Shown piece by piece: positions 8,797-16,568 of a stretch of 64,000 bases of DNA. Where the stretch lies: assembly GCF_000014805.1 (NCBI RefSeq), contig NC_008570.1, forward strand, positions 476,501-540,500. The letters are read 5' to 3'. Under the pieces are notes generated by a model, which was given only the letters and a program-made list of their open reading frames with translations, searched no databases and was not told where the DNA came from. This stretch comes from Aeromonas hydrophila subsp. hydrophila ATCC 7966 (GTDB taxonomy: Bacteria > Pseudomonadota > Gammaproteobacteria > Enterobacterales > Aeromonadaceae). Numbering within the stretch: position 1 is the stretch's first letter; each line of letters opens with the position of its first letter. Both the position numbers and the translations under genes were made by a program.

Positions 8797-9339
8797 GTGC
8801 ACCGCGGCGCCTTGCCACCCCTGCCTCGTACACTGCCCTCGCTGTCGACTCCGCGGCTGTTGCTGCGGGCGTTTGATGCCAGGGACAGTGCCGATCTGTT
8901 CGCCATCTACGGGGATCCCCTGGTCATGCGTTTCGTCGGCGAGCCGCCGTTTCCCTCCCTCGCCACTGTGGCGCAGATGCTGGCGAGCGTCGCGCGGTTG
9001 CTGGCTGCCGGCGAGTCGCTGGAGTGGGGGCTGGTGGCGCGCGACAGCGGCCGCCTGATCGGCACCTGCGGCCTGCACAGCTTTGCGGGGGAGGCCGGTC
9101 TGCGCCAGGCAGAGGTGGGCTGCATGCTGGCTCGCAGCCACTGGGGAGAGGGATGGATGGCAGAGGCGCTGACGGCCCTGATCGTCTATGCCCGCCAGCT
9201 CGGCATCGCCACGCTGCTGGCGGATATCGAACCGGACAATCTGCCCAGCCAGCGGCTGTTTCGGCGGCTGGGCTTTGTCTGGCAGCAGGCTAGCTGCTAC
9301 CGCTTGTCGCTTGAGGGGGTCACACCAGACCACGGGTGA
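8797..9339 (+). CDS. GNAT acetyltransferase (RimJ/RimL type)
   Basis: About 180 residues. The conserved part starts at LSTPRLLLRAFDARDSADLF and includes AEVGCMLARSHWGEGWMAEAL (acetyl-CoA loop) and ADIEPDNLPSQRLFRRLGFVW, typical of RimJ/RimL-like N-acetyltransferases. The start is uncertain: GTG at 8797 is used, but TTG at 8788 or 8812, or an ATG at 8719 inside the barrel gene, are possible, and none has a good ribosome site. It follows the barrel gene by a few bases and may be translationally coupled to it. Its 3' end overlaps ydhR by 20 bases in the opposite sense. Confidence 0.75.
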   Translation: MHRGALPPLPRTLPSLSTPRLLLRAFDARDSADLFAIYGDPLVMRFVGEPPFPSLATVAQMLASVARLLAAGESLEWGLVARDSGRLIGTCGLHSFAGEAGLRQAEVGCMLARSHWGEGWMAEALTALIVYARQLGIATLLADIEPDNLPSQRLFRRLGFVWQQASCYRLSLEGVTPDHG

Positions 9340-9625
9340 GGCGGCTGAGCGGCTCGTTGACGTCGAACAGCTTGAACTGCACCGCGCTGGCGCCCATGGC
9401 GAGCACCCGCTGCTCGTGCATGGTGGCGTAGGCGAGGGCGCTCGTCTCATCTTCGAACAGATAGATGCCGCCCGCCTCGCCGGTGCGCGGGTTTTCGGTC
9501 CAGATCTTGGAGATGAAGCCCGGCTCCTTGGTGATGGACTCGGCCAGCGGCATGGCCGCGGCGGTGAGGGCCGGCCCCATCATCTCGGCGGGGAAGTTGA
9601 AATGGATCTGCAGCAGGCTGGGCAT
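9320..9625 (-). CDS. ydhR: YdhR-like monooxygenase
   Basis: 101 residues, the same length as E. coli YdhR and alike along its length: SLLQIHFNF, PLAESITKEPGFISKIWTE, EAGGIYLFEDETSALAYA and FDVNEPLS. The family is a dimeric ferredoxin-like fold related to ActVA-Orf6 monooxygenases; the natural substrate is unknown. The gene is divergent from the HxlR regulator, and the shared intergenic region carries a palindrome, so the regulator may control it. Confidence 0.85.
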   Translation of the reverse strand: MPSLLQIHFNFPAEMMGPALTAAAMPLAESITKEPGFISKIWTENPRTGEAGGIYLFEDETSALAYATMHEQRVLAMGASAVQFKLFDVNEPLSRLTRGLV

Positions 9626-9713
9626 GGTGAACCTCTCGTGGGCGTTGAATGACTAGGCCCGCATCATAGGAAGCCGGCATCTTGGCTGCAAGAAGGCACA
9701 TTTTCGTGGCATA

Positions 9714-9729
9714 GTTACCGCAAAGTAAC
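9714..9729. promoter_or_regulatory. candidate HxlR operator between ydhR and its regulator
   Basis: GTTAC-N6-GTAAC inverted repeat centred in the 121-base region between the divergent genes. Palindromes of this TTAC/GTAA type are bound by HxlR-type regulators, so autoregulation and control of ydhR are plausible. Confidence 0.5.
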
Positions 9730-9746
9730 CACTCGCGAGCCATCCC

Positions 9747-10112
9747 TTGTCCCCACTGCCCTGTCCCGCCTACCGGGTGCTGCGCCTGCTGGCCGGCAAA
9801 TGGAAACCGGCCATCCTGTTTCATCTGCGCGCGCAGATCCTGCGCTTTGGCGATCTGCGCCGCAGCCTGCCCGAGGTGAGCCAGAAGGTGCTCACCGCCC
9901 AGCTCAAGGAGCTGGAGAGCGACGGCGTCATCATCCGCACCCTCTACCCCGACGTGCCGCCCCGGGTGGAGTACAGCCTGAGCCCGCTTGGCATCGCCCT
10001 GCTCCCCCTGCTTCAGCAGATGCACGACTTCGCGCTGAGCCACGGCTCTCTGCTGGCGCAGAGCGAAGCGGGGGCGGCCCGCGAGGAGCCCCATCTCGGC
10101 GAGCCCGGTTAA
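9747..10112 (+). CDS. HxlR-family winged-helix transcriptional regulator
   Basis: 121 residues starting at a TTG (no in-frame ATG upstream). CPAYRVLRLLAGKWKPAILFHLR and FGDLRRSLPEVSQKVLTAQLKELESDGVIIR form the classic HxlR winged helix, and VEYSLSPLG is the wing. A Cys near the N-terminus (Cys6) is the position used for redox or electrophile sensing in several HxlR members. It is divergent from ydhR, which suggests control of that oxygenase in response to reactive compounds. Its stop overlaps the convergent GNAT stop by 4 bases. Confidence 0.85.
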   Translation: MSPLPCPAYRVLRLLAGKWKPAILFHLRAQILRFGDLRRSLPEVSQKVLTAQLKELESDGVIIRTLYPDVPPRVEYSLSPLGIALLPLLQQMHDFALSHGSLLAQSEAGAAREEPHLGEPG

Positions 10113-10543
10113 TCCCGCGCCGGCCAGATCATCACCCACTCGGCGCAGCCGGTGTGGGGATCCACACCCCCTGCCGCCACCTGAAATCCTTGCGCGCGAT
10201 AGAAGTCGCACGCGGTCCGGTTCTGCTGATAGACCTGCAGCCGCAGGGTCGGCAACCGCTGTTTGGCGTGCTCGAGCAGGGCCTTGCCCAGCCCTTGCCC
10301 CTGCCGCGCGGGGGCCACGAAGAGGGCGGCCAGGGTGCCCTCATGCAGGGAGTAGAAGCCCAGCACCTGCTCACCCAGGCAAAGCAGCTGGCTGTCGGCG
10401 GCGGGCAGATAGATCTCCCGCATCGGCGCCAGGTTGGCGTGCCAGTAAGCGGGCTCGATGAAGTGGTGGGCCTGCAGGGAGGCCTCCAGCCAGATGGCGA
10501 GGACGGCCTCGGTGTCGGCCGGGGTGAAGGGGCGGATCTGCAT
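10109..10543 (-). CDS. YiaC-like GNAT (lysine) acetyltransferase
   Basis: 144 residues from MQIRPFTPADTE. It follows E. coli YiaC closely: AIWLEASLQAHHFI, YWHANLAPMREIYLP, AALFVAPARQGQGLGKALLEHAKQR (acetyl-CoA loop RQGQGLG) and LQVYQQNRTACDFYRAQGF. E. coli YiaC is one of the enzymes reported to acetylate protein lysines. A start 24 bases further upstream (GTG/ATG) is possible, but its upstream region has no ribosome site. It stands alone. Confidence 0.8.
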   Translation of the reverse strand: MQIRPFTPADTEAVLAIWLEASLQAHHFIEPAYWHANLAPMREIYLPAADSQLLCLGEQVLGFYSLHEGTLAALFVAPARQGQGLGKALLEHAKQRLPTLRLQVYQQNRTACDFYRAQGFQVAAGGVDPHTGCAEWVMIWPARD

Positions 10544-10638
10544 GGGTGTCTCGTCTGGAATCATCACAAGGGAGGCATGGTAACAGCACAGGCTCCGTCG
10601 TCACCCGGCGAGTGGCCAAAGTGGTACCCCCATAACAA

Positions 10639-10664
10639 AACAGGCGACCCGCAGGTCGCCTGTT
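10639..10664 (-). terminator. rho-independent terminator of the NTF2-like gene
   Basis: An 11-bp stem (AACAGGCGACC and complement) followed on the minus strand by TTTTG, just after the stop at 10669. Confidence 0.8.
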
Positions 10665-10668
10665 GCCG

Positions 10669-11241
10669 TTAGCCGGCGTAGGGGAGGGAGGAGTGGTGCA
10701 GCACGATGCGCACCTTGCCGTCGTCCCCCTTCTTGAAGCCCCAGGTTTTGTCGACCGTGGTCTGCTTGTTGTCTCGGTCGGTCAGGTGCACCTTGCCCAT
10801 GGTGAGGGCCATGTCGCCGTTGATGTAGACGGCGGCGTTGTCGTAGTTGTAGCTCTGCCAGTTCTTGAGGGCGAAGCCGGTGTCGGCGGGATAGGCCTGA
10901 TTGTTGCCGACGAAGTAGGCCAGCGCCCCTGCCTGATTGATGCGGAAAGTCTGTTCGCCGCCGGCCAGGGTCGGCTTGAACAGCACGGGGCCATGGTGGT
11001 AGCCGTAGGCGCCGTCGAGCACGGCGGTGGCGGTGGCTCTGGCCTTGTCGATGCCGCCGCTGCGGTAGTCATCGCTGATCTGGATCAGGGCCTTGCCCCA
11101 GGCATCCTGCGCGGCCTTGATCTCGGCTTCGGTGATGTTGTTGTTGGCGATTTGGGCGGCGCTGAGGGAGCCGCTGGCGGCGAGCAGAACGAGGACAAGG
11201 CCGGATTGCTTGGTGAACAACGTCTTGGTGAGCAACTTCAT
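10669..11241 (-). CDS. secreted NTF2/SnoaL-like protein
   Basis: 190 residues from the ATG with AGGAG upstream. A signal peptide ends near SLSAAQIA. The mature part begins with a helix that carries an amphipathic repeat (ITEAEIKAAQDAWGKALIQIS), then YGYHHGPVLFKPTLA, ALKNWQSYNYDNAAVYINGDMALTMGKVHLTDRD and VDKTWGFKKGDDGKVRIVLHHSS. The strand pattern resembles NTF2-like (SnoaL/DUF4440) domains, where a cone-shaped pocket binds a small ligand. Homologues are sometimes labelled phosphoribosyl-AMP cyclohydrolase, but no such catalytic motif is visible. Periplasmic; function unknown. Confidence 0.55.
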   Translation of the reverse strand: MKLLTKTLFTKQSGLVLVLLAASGSLSAAQIANNNITEAEIKAAQDAWGKALIQISDDYRSGGIDKARATATAVLDGAYGYHHGPVLFKPTLAGGEQTFRINQAGALAYFVGNNQAYPADTGFALKNWQSYNYDNAAVYINGDMALTMGKVHLTDRDNKQTTVDKTWGFKKGDDGKVRIVLHHSSLPYAG

Positions 11242-11370
11242 ACGGTCGTGACTCCTGGGTGTCGCGTTTAAGGAGACCCGGAGTTTATCTATCTGCGATG
11301 AATAAAAATTGAACCCCCCATTCAGCCTTGAGTGGGGAGGGATCGGCTTCCCTCCCATCTCCTGTTCCCC

Positions 11371-12408
11371 TCAGCGGGCCCGCAACAGCCAGCGACTGGC
11401 CGTCCCCAGCGCCAGCAGCCGGTAGCCGAGCAGGGAGAGCGCCAGCAGCGCCGGCACCTTCAGCAGCTCCCACCACACCTGCTTGCCCTGCGGGCCGAAG
11501 ATCATCAGCCACACCACCAGCATCATGTGCAGGCAGTAGAGGCCCAGCACCTTGGGGGCCTGGCGTTCGAGCCAGCTGCCCCGGCCCCAGCCCGGGTTGG
11601 CCAGCAGCAGGCCGAACAGCCCCAGCGCCCAGGGGAGCGAACCCAGCAGGAAGTCGTGGCGATTGAGGGGCACGGCGGCAAAGTGCAGCAGCCCTGCGGC
11701 CTCCAGGGCGTAGAGCCCCATCCCCGCCGCCATCAGCAGGGCGCAGCGCCTGGCATCCGGCTGCCAGGCGCGCAGGCGCAGCTCGGCGCCGAGGGCCACG
11801 AACAGCAGCGAGAAGAAGGGGCCGTTGCGGGTCAGCAGGGCCCACTCGTCCCCCAGCAGCGGCGGGCCATAGGAGCCGCCGAGCAGGGCCAGCCCGTAGA
11901 GCAGAACGCCCAGCAGCAGGGCCAGCCGGGGCAGGCGGGCCTGCTGGCAGAGCGCCAGGATCAGCACCGCCAGCATCAGGGCGGGCAGGAACCAGAGGTG
12001 GATCATGCCGCCCACCCACCAGGCGTTGAGCGGATCCCCCAGCTGCATCTGCCACTGGCTTGCCATGGCCGGCAGGTAGCCCTCGCTCACCGCCGCGAGC
12101 GGGTTGAAGGGGATCAGCACGTAGAGCAGGCTCCACGCCAGCCAGAGCCCCAGCAGCGGACGGCAGTAGCGCAGCGCCACCGTCAGGGGGTGGCCTGCGG
12201 CGAGAGCGGGTTGCAGAAAGTAGCCGGCGCAGAGGAAGAACAGCGGCACCGCGAAGCGGCAAAGCTGGTTGATGACGCCCCCGAGCCAGAAGTAGAGAGT
12301 GCCGTCCCACAGGGTGGGATCGAAGGGGTTGCTGAAGGGGGAGAGGTGAATGGCCATCACCGCCATGATGGCCACCACCCGTCCGCATTCGATGCTGGAG
12401 ATGCGCAT
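11371..12408 (-). CDS. membrane acyltransferase (acyltransferase 3 family)
   Basis: 345 residues, about 10 hydrophobic segments. The N-terminus MRISSIECGRVVAIMAVMAIH has the family's early Arg and His (the His is thought to be catalytic), and HLWFLPALM is the usual middle motif. These proteins O-acylate surface glycans such as LPS O-antigen or succinoglycan. An AAGAGG ribosome site precedes the ATG. No glycan-synthesis genes are near, so the acceptor is unknown. Divergent or unlinked promoters flank it. Confidence 0.8.
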   Translation of the reverse strand: MRISSIECGRVVAIMAVMAIHLSPFSNPFDPTLWDGTLYFWLGGVINQLCRFAVPLFFLCAGYFLQPALAAGHPLTVALRYCRPLLGLWLAWSLLYVLIPFNPLAAVSEGYLPAMASQWQMQLGDPLNAWWVGGMIHLWFLPALMLAVLILALCQQARLPRLALLLGVLLYGLALLGGSYGPPLLGDEWALLTRNGPFFSLLFVALGAELRLRAWQPDARRCALLMAAGMGLYALEAAGLLHFAAVPLNRHDFLLGSLPWALGLFGLLLANPGWGRGSWLERQAPKVLGLYCLHMMLVVWLMIFGPQGKQVWWELLKVPALLALSLLGYRLLALGTASRWLLRAR

Positions 12409-12584
12409 GCTGCCTCTTGCCGCTTGGGTTGAGGGCGCACCCTAGCAGCCGCAGGCGATCCTCATCCAGCCGCCAGGCCGGCAACTGTGACTCCCATCGG
12501 CGGCCGGTTACCCTTTGTTACCCGAGGTGCGGGCAAGGTTACCGCCGCCGAGAGACAGATCCCGTTTTGCCGTCGGTAAACGCG

Positions 12585-13220
12585 CTAGAGCAGGGCCACC
12601 AGCACGGTGACCAGGGCGCCCAGCAGCAGCAGGGCGATGCCGCGCGCGGCCGGGCCGTGCAGCTTGTTCCACATCAGCAGGCTGGTGAGGGCCAGCAGCA
12701 GCATGGCCAGCGCCGCCAGATCCCCCACCAGCTGCCACGGCAGGCCGGTACCCATGCCACGGTGCAGCCGGTTGAGGCTGGAGGCGAAGTTGGCCTGCTG
12801 CAGTTCGGTGCGCACCAGCAATGTGCCCGCCACATAGCTGGCGGCCACGCTCTGACTGAGGGTGACGCCGCGCATCTCCCAGCGGGCCGGCAGGGTGAGC
12901 GGGCTGTCGGGGGTGGGCAGAGTCTGGGGCGGGGTGAGCTGGACGCGCCCCTCCTCGAATCCTGCTGGATAGCGTTGCTGCAGCAGGCTTTTCAGCTCAT
13001 CCGGGCTGCTCAGCGGTGCGCTCAACACTATCTCTTCGCTGGACTTTTCGGTGTGGGGGCCGGGCAGCGGCAGCACGGCCCTGTGTTGCAGCCAGAGGCC
13101 GGTGAGGCCGTAGAGCAGCATCAGGGTGAGGGTGGCAAAGCCGGCCCAGGCGTGGATGCGGCGCACCCACTTGTTGTTGTGCAGGGGGAGTTTTCTGCGT
13201 TTCATCGCTCGGTGCTTCAT
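12585..13220 (-). CDS. PepSY-associated membrane protein next to siderophore receptor
   Basis: 211 residues. MKRRKLPLHNNKWVRRIHAWAGFATLTLMLLYGLTGLWLQHR is the PepSY-associated transmembrane (PiuB-like) start with the conserved W-x-H; a periplasmic domain of about 100 residues follows, then SLNRLHRGMGTGLPWQLVGDL and two more membrane segments. Such proteins beside TonB receptors probably reduce or help release ferric siderophore. The start is either 13220 or 13205 (MKRRK); neither has a clear ribosome site. A hairpin with a T run ends at the first of these ATGs, so expression may depend on readthrough from the receptor gene. Confidence 0.75.
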   Translation of the reverse strand: MKHRAMKRRKLPLHNNKWVRRIHAWAGFATLTLMLLYGLTGLWLQHRAVLPLPGPHTEKSSEEIVLSAPLSSPDELKSLLQQRYPAGFEEGRVQLTPPQTLPTPDSPLTLPARWEMRGVTLSQSVAASYVAGTLLVRTELQQANFASSLNRLHRGMGTGLPWQLVGDLAALAMLLLALTSLLMWNKLHGPAARGIALLLLGALVTVLVALL

Positions 13221-13248
13221 AAAAATCTGGCCAGCTGAAGCTGGCCAG
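13221..13248 (-). terminator. hairpin and T run between receptor and PepSY gene
   Basis: CTGGCCAGCT/AGCTGGCCAG perfect stem (13227-13236 with 13239-13248) followed on the minus strand by ATTTTT, which runs directly into the ATG at 13220. It looks like a partial terminator that lowers expression of the downstream gene. Confidence 0.65.
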
Positions 13249-13270
13249 AGGGATCGGGAAAAGGCGGGGA

Positions 13271-15313
13271 TCAGAAGCGGTAGGCGGCGCTCAGATGCAG
13301 CTGACGGGGTGTGCCCGGCATGATCTGGGAGGCGCTGGTGGCGCTGACGAAGTAGTCGTGATCGGTCAGGTTCTCCACGCTCAGCTGGGTTTCCCACTGC
13401 TGCCAGCGGTAGCCGGCACGGGCGTCGAAGCGGGCGTAACCGGGCAGGGTGGTGGTGTTGGCGTTGTCGGCGAAGCGATCGCCCACCGCGGTCACCCCGG
13501 TCTCGCCGAACCAGCCCTGCTTGCCGCTCTGATAGCCGGCGAACAGCTCGCCGTTCTGGCGGGAGACGTTCATCGGCCGCTTGCCTTGCAGATCGGCGTC
13601 AGCCTTGACCTGCTCGGCATCCTGGATGGCGATGCCGCCGCGCAGGTAGAGCTCGTCGGTCAGCTGGGCGCGGGCGCTCAGCTCGATCCCCTCGGTGCGC
13701 TGCAGACCGGTGAGGATCACCTTGGTGGGATCCAGTGGATCCTTGCTGCGCTTGTTGTACATCTCCAGCCGGTAGAGGGAGAGGGTGGTCGCCAGGCGGC
13801 CATCCAGCCAGTCGCTCTTCACGCCGCCCTCGTACAGCCGGGTGTGCTGGGGATCCAGGTTGTTGTTCTTGTCGCCCGGGGTGATGCCGATCAGCTCGCC
13901 GCCCACCGGGGTGAAGGTCTTGCTGTAGGAGGCGTAGAAGGCGTGCTCCTCGATCGGGTTCCACACCAGGCCCAGGCGCGGGCTCAGGCTGGTGACCGAG
14001 ACGGTCTCCTCCTTGTTGAGGTCGTTGCGGCGGCTGGTGACGGTGAAGTCGTCGCGGCGCAGACCCGCCAGCAGGTGCCAGTCGCCCAGGCTGAGCTGAT
14101 CCTGCACATAGAGGCCGTAGCCACGCACCTTGTGGTTGGCGTCGCTGGAGAGCTTCATGGCGCCGTCGTAGGTGGGCAGGGAGCCTGGATCATAGAGGTT
14201 GCCGGCCGGGATCGCGGTGGCGTTCTGGTAGAGCTTGGGGGTGCGCTCCTGCCAGTTCTGCTCGAAGCCCACCAGCAGACGGTGCTCGACGGGGCCGGTC
14301 TGCAGCTGGCCTTCGGCCTCGGTGTTGCTGATCAGGCTATTGGCCTTGAGATCCTGCTGCCAGCGGGAGCGGGTCACCTGATCCCCCTTCACGCTGGTGA
14401 CATAGGTGTTGTCGAACTGGCTGTCGAGGCTGGTGTAGCCCAGCTGCTGGCGCAGTTGCCACTGATCGTTGATGTCCCAGGTGAGGCGCGAACGGGTGGA
14501 CTGGGCCACATCGTCGATGAAGTCGCGGCGGGTATCGCTGTAGACATACTCCTTCGGCACGTCGGCCGGCCGGCCGTTGACGCCGGGGATGCCGCGATCC
14601 GGGGTGCGGTCGTGCTCGTTGCGCTCGTACTGCACCAGCCAGTTCAGCTTGTCGCTGATCTCCCAGTTGACGGAGGGGGCCAGCAGGGTACGCTTGCTGG
14701 TCACGCCGTTGCGAAAGCTGTCCTTGTCTTCCTGAGCCAGGTTGAGGCGCACCTGCACCTGTTCACCCGCTTCACCGTTGAGGTCGGCGGCCAGCCGGCG
14801 GCTGTCGAAGCTGCCGACCTGGGCGCTGACGCTGGACTCCAGCCCCTTCTGCGGCTTCTTGCTGACCCGGTTGACGATGCCACCTGTGCTGCCACGGCCA
14901 TAGAGCACCGCTGCCGGCCCCTTGAGCACTTCGACCCGCTCGGTGTTGCCAAGGTCGCGGGTGTACTGCATGTCGTCGCGAAAGCCGTCCAGATAGAAGT
15001 CGTTGCTGGCGCTGAAGCCGCGGATGTTGACGCCATCGAAGCGGGTGTCACCGCTGGCGTTGACGCCGGGGATGCCGGTCAGCGCCTCGCTCAGGGTGGG
15101 CTGGCCGAAGGCGGTCAGCTCGCTCGCCTTGACGCTGTCGATGGCCTGCGGCACCAGCTTGGCCGGGGTGTTGGTACGGGTCGCGGTGGCGACCTCTTCA
15201 TGTTGGCTGCGTTTGCCGACCACTGTCATGGTCTCGTCTTCGGCGTGTGCGCCGGCGCTCAGGGCCAGCAGGGCGACACTCAGCAGAGTGCGCGGGTGGT
15301 GAGGTGTGTGCAT
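13271..15313 (-). CDS. TonB-dependent ferric-siderophore receptor
   Basis: 680 residues with a signal peptide to about residue 24 (GAHAED). A TonB-box-like ETMTVVG is followed by a plug domain (LTGIPGVNASGDTRFDGVNIRGF, VLKGPAAVLYGRGSTGGIVN) and a 22-strand barrel that ends in a terminal Phe (LHLSAAYRF). The overall pattern is that of the siderophore receptor family with FhuE, FoxA and Fiu; which siderophore it binds cannot be told. A Fur box lies about 90 bases upstream, so iron repression is likely. The PepSY membrane protein follows it. Confidence 0.9.
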   Translation of the reverse strand: MHTPHHPRTLLSVALLALSAGAHAEDETMTVVGKRSQHEEVATATRTNTPAKLVPQAIDSVKASELTAFGQPTLSEALTGIPGVNASGDTRFDGVNIRGFSASNDFYLDGFRDDMQYTRDLGNTERVEVLKGPAAVLYGRGSTGGIVNRVSKKPQKGLESSVSAQVGSFDSRRLAADLNGEAGEQVQVRLNLAQEDKDSFRNGVTSKRTLLAPSVNWEISDKLNWLVQYERNEHDRTPDRGIPGVNGRPADVPKEYVYSDTRRDFIDDVAQSTRSRLTWDINDQWQLRQQLGYTSLDSQFDNTYVTSVKGDQVTRSRWQQDLKANSLISNTEAEGQLQTGPVEHRLLVGFEQNWQERTPKLYQNATAIPAGNLYDPGSLPTYDGAMKLSSDANHKVRGYGLYVQDQLSLGDWHLLAGLRRDDFTVTSRRNDLNKEETVSVTSLSPRLGLVWNPIEEHAFYASYSKTFTPVGGELIGITPGDKNNNLDPQHTRLYEGGVKSDWLDGRLATTLSLYRLEMYNKRSKDPLDPTKVILTGLQRTEGIELSARAQLTDELYLRGGIAIQDAEQVKADADLQGKRPMNVSRQNGELFAGYQSGKQGWFGETGVTAVGDRFADNANTTTLPGYARFDARAGYRWQQWETQLSVENLTDHDYFVSATSASQIMPGTPRQLHLSAAYRF

Positions 15314-15402
15314 GTTGCGTGTTGACTCTTGAAGAAGCGACCTGATGGTCTGAACTTATTGATTTATTTGTAATTATTTTGTTTTCTCCCATCCGGGAGG
15401 AT

Positions 15403-15427
15403 GCTAATGATATTGATTTTCATTAGC
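15403..15427. promoter_or_regulatory. Fur box upstream of the siderophore receptor
   Basis: GCTAATGA (15403-15410) and TCATTAGC (15420-15427) are perfect inverted arms around a 9-base AT-rich centre, matching the Fur consensus of overlapping GATAAT-type hexamers. It lies 90-114 bases before the receptor ATG on the strand-neutral palindrome. Confidence 0.85.
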
Positions 15428-15539
15428 TGTGCAATAGAAACATGTTTTGGCGATGGAACTGGGTATCGGCTGGCTCGCCAGCGCCGACAGGGCGCCCTGC
15501 CGGCAAGGTGACGGGAGGAGGGAAGAAGGGGGAAAGGGC

Positions 15540-16451
15540 TCAGTGGTCGGCGGTGGAGGGGGCGATCTCGGCCAGCTGCTTGCCCAGTACCAGCCGCGGC
15601 GCCGGGTCGGTCTGCAGCGGGATATCCTGCAGCGGGGTGCCCTGCAGGTTGCGGTGGATGATGTTGGCCGCCATCTGGCCGAGGGCCCGATAGCTGCTGA
15701 TGGTGCCGACGGTGCAGCCGTGCTCGACATAGAGCTCGGCACTGCAGATGGTGGGGATGCCCGCCTCGTTGAGGGCGGCCAGCAGTTCGGGGGCGATGGA
15801 GAGCAGGTAGCTGTCGGCGGCGAGAAACACGATGCTCTCTTTGGCGTCGTGCTGCAGCCGCTTGAGCTCGCTGGCCAGCCGCCGCTTGTCCGGCGCGATG
15901 CGCCAGGTGGTGAGCTCCCACTGGTAGCGACGGGCTTCGCGCAGCAGCAGCTCGCCGGTCAGCAGGGTGTTCTGCTCGCGCGGGTTGAACGGCAGCAGCA
16001 TCCCCTTGCCGGCGGGCAGATAGCGGCGGGCGTTGGCGAGCTGCAGCGCCATCGGCACCATGTTGCTGGTGCCGGCCACCATCTGGTTTTCCGTCTTGTC
16101 GTCGGACAGGAATCCGGCCCCGACGGGGTCGGACACTATGCTGAAAATCAGCGGCTTGCGGTTGCCCACCAGGCTCTTGACCATGGCCGTGGCGGTGGTA
16201 CCGAAGCAGTAGATGTAGTCGTAGTCGGCGAGGGAGGGCAGCAGTTGCTGGCGCAGCAGGGTAGCCAGCACGGTTCTGTCCTGATTGGCGTTGAAGGTGA
16301 CGAAAGTGGGGTGATGACCGAGCCGGTTCAGCTCGTCGCGAAAGCCGCGCTCGGCGTCCGTTTCGCCGCGCCACAGCACCATGGCGATGGTCAGCGCCTG
16401 GACGGGCAGGGCGCAGAGCAGACAGCAGCAGATGAGCAGGCGTAGCGGCAT
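15540..16451 (-). CDS. ABC-type substrate-binding protein (PF04392/TrpX-like), orphan
   Basis: 303 residues behind a GAGGAG site. A signal peptide (MPLRLLICCCLLCALPVQA) is followed by a periplasmic-binding-protein fold: VLWRGETDAERGFRDEL, YDYIYCFGTTATAMVKSL, PLIFSIVSDPVGAGF and GTISSYRALGQMAANIIHRNLQG. These motifs fit the PF04392 family (binding components like TrpX). No permease or ATPase gene is adjacent, so it may serve a distant transporter or act as a sensor module. It lies upstream of the Fur-box receptor in the same direction, which suggests a link to uptake of iron or a small organic ligand. Confidence 0.7.
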   Translation of the reverse strand: MPLRLLICCCLLCALPVQALTIAMVLWRGETDAERGFRDELNRLGHHPTFVTFNANQDRTVLATLLRQQLLPSLADYDYIYCFGTTATAMVKSLVGNRKPLIFSIVSDPVGAGFLSDDKTENQMVAGTSNMVPMALQLANARRYLPAGKGMLLPFNPREQNTLLTGELLLREARRYQWELTTWRIAPDKRRLASELKRLQHDAKESIVFLAADSYLLSIAPELLAALNEAGIPTICSAELYVEHGCTVGTISSYRALGQMAANIIHRNLQGTPLQDIPLQTDPAPRLVLGKQLAEIAPSTADH

Positions 16452-16520
16452 GATGATCTCCTCGTCGTGGTTCTGTTGAGCCTAGATCATGGGGAGCAGG
16501 GCACGCCGACGGGGATGCAA

Positions 16521-16548
16521 AAGAGCGCGCCGGCATCAGCCGGCGCGC
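16521..16548 (-). terminator. terminator of the porin gene
   Basis: GCGCGCCGGC/GCCGGCGCGC stem (16525-16534 with 16539-16548), followed on the minus strand by TCTTTTG, 20 bases after the porin stop. Confidence 0.8.
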
Positions 16549-16568
16549 GCAGTGCAGAGGGGCCCGAC

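Noticed and set aside
13295..15325. 676-codon open frame on the plus strand opposite the siderophore receptor
   Set aside because: It mirrors the receptor gene codon for codon, is rich in Val/Gly/Ala/Gln as expected of an antisense GC-rich frame, and shows no domain. Antisense shadow.
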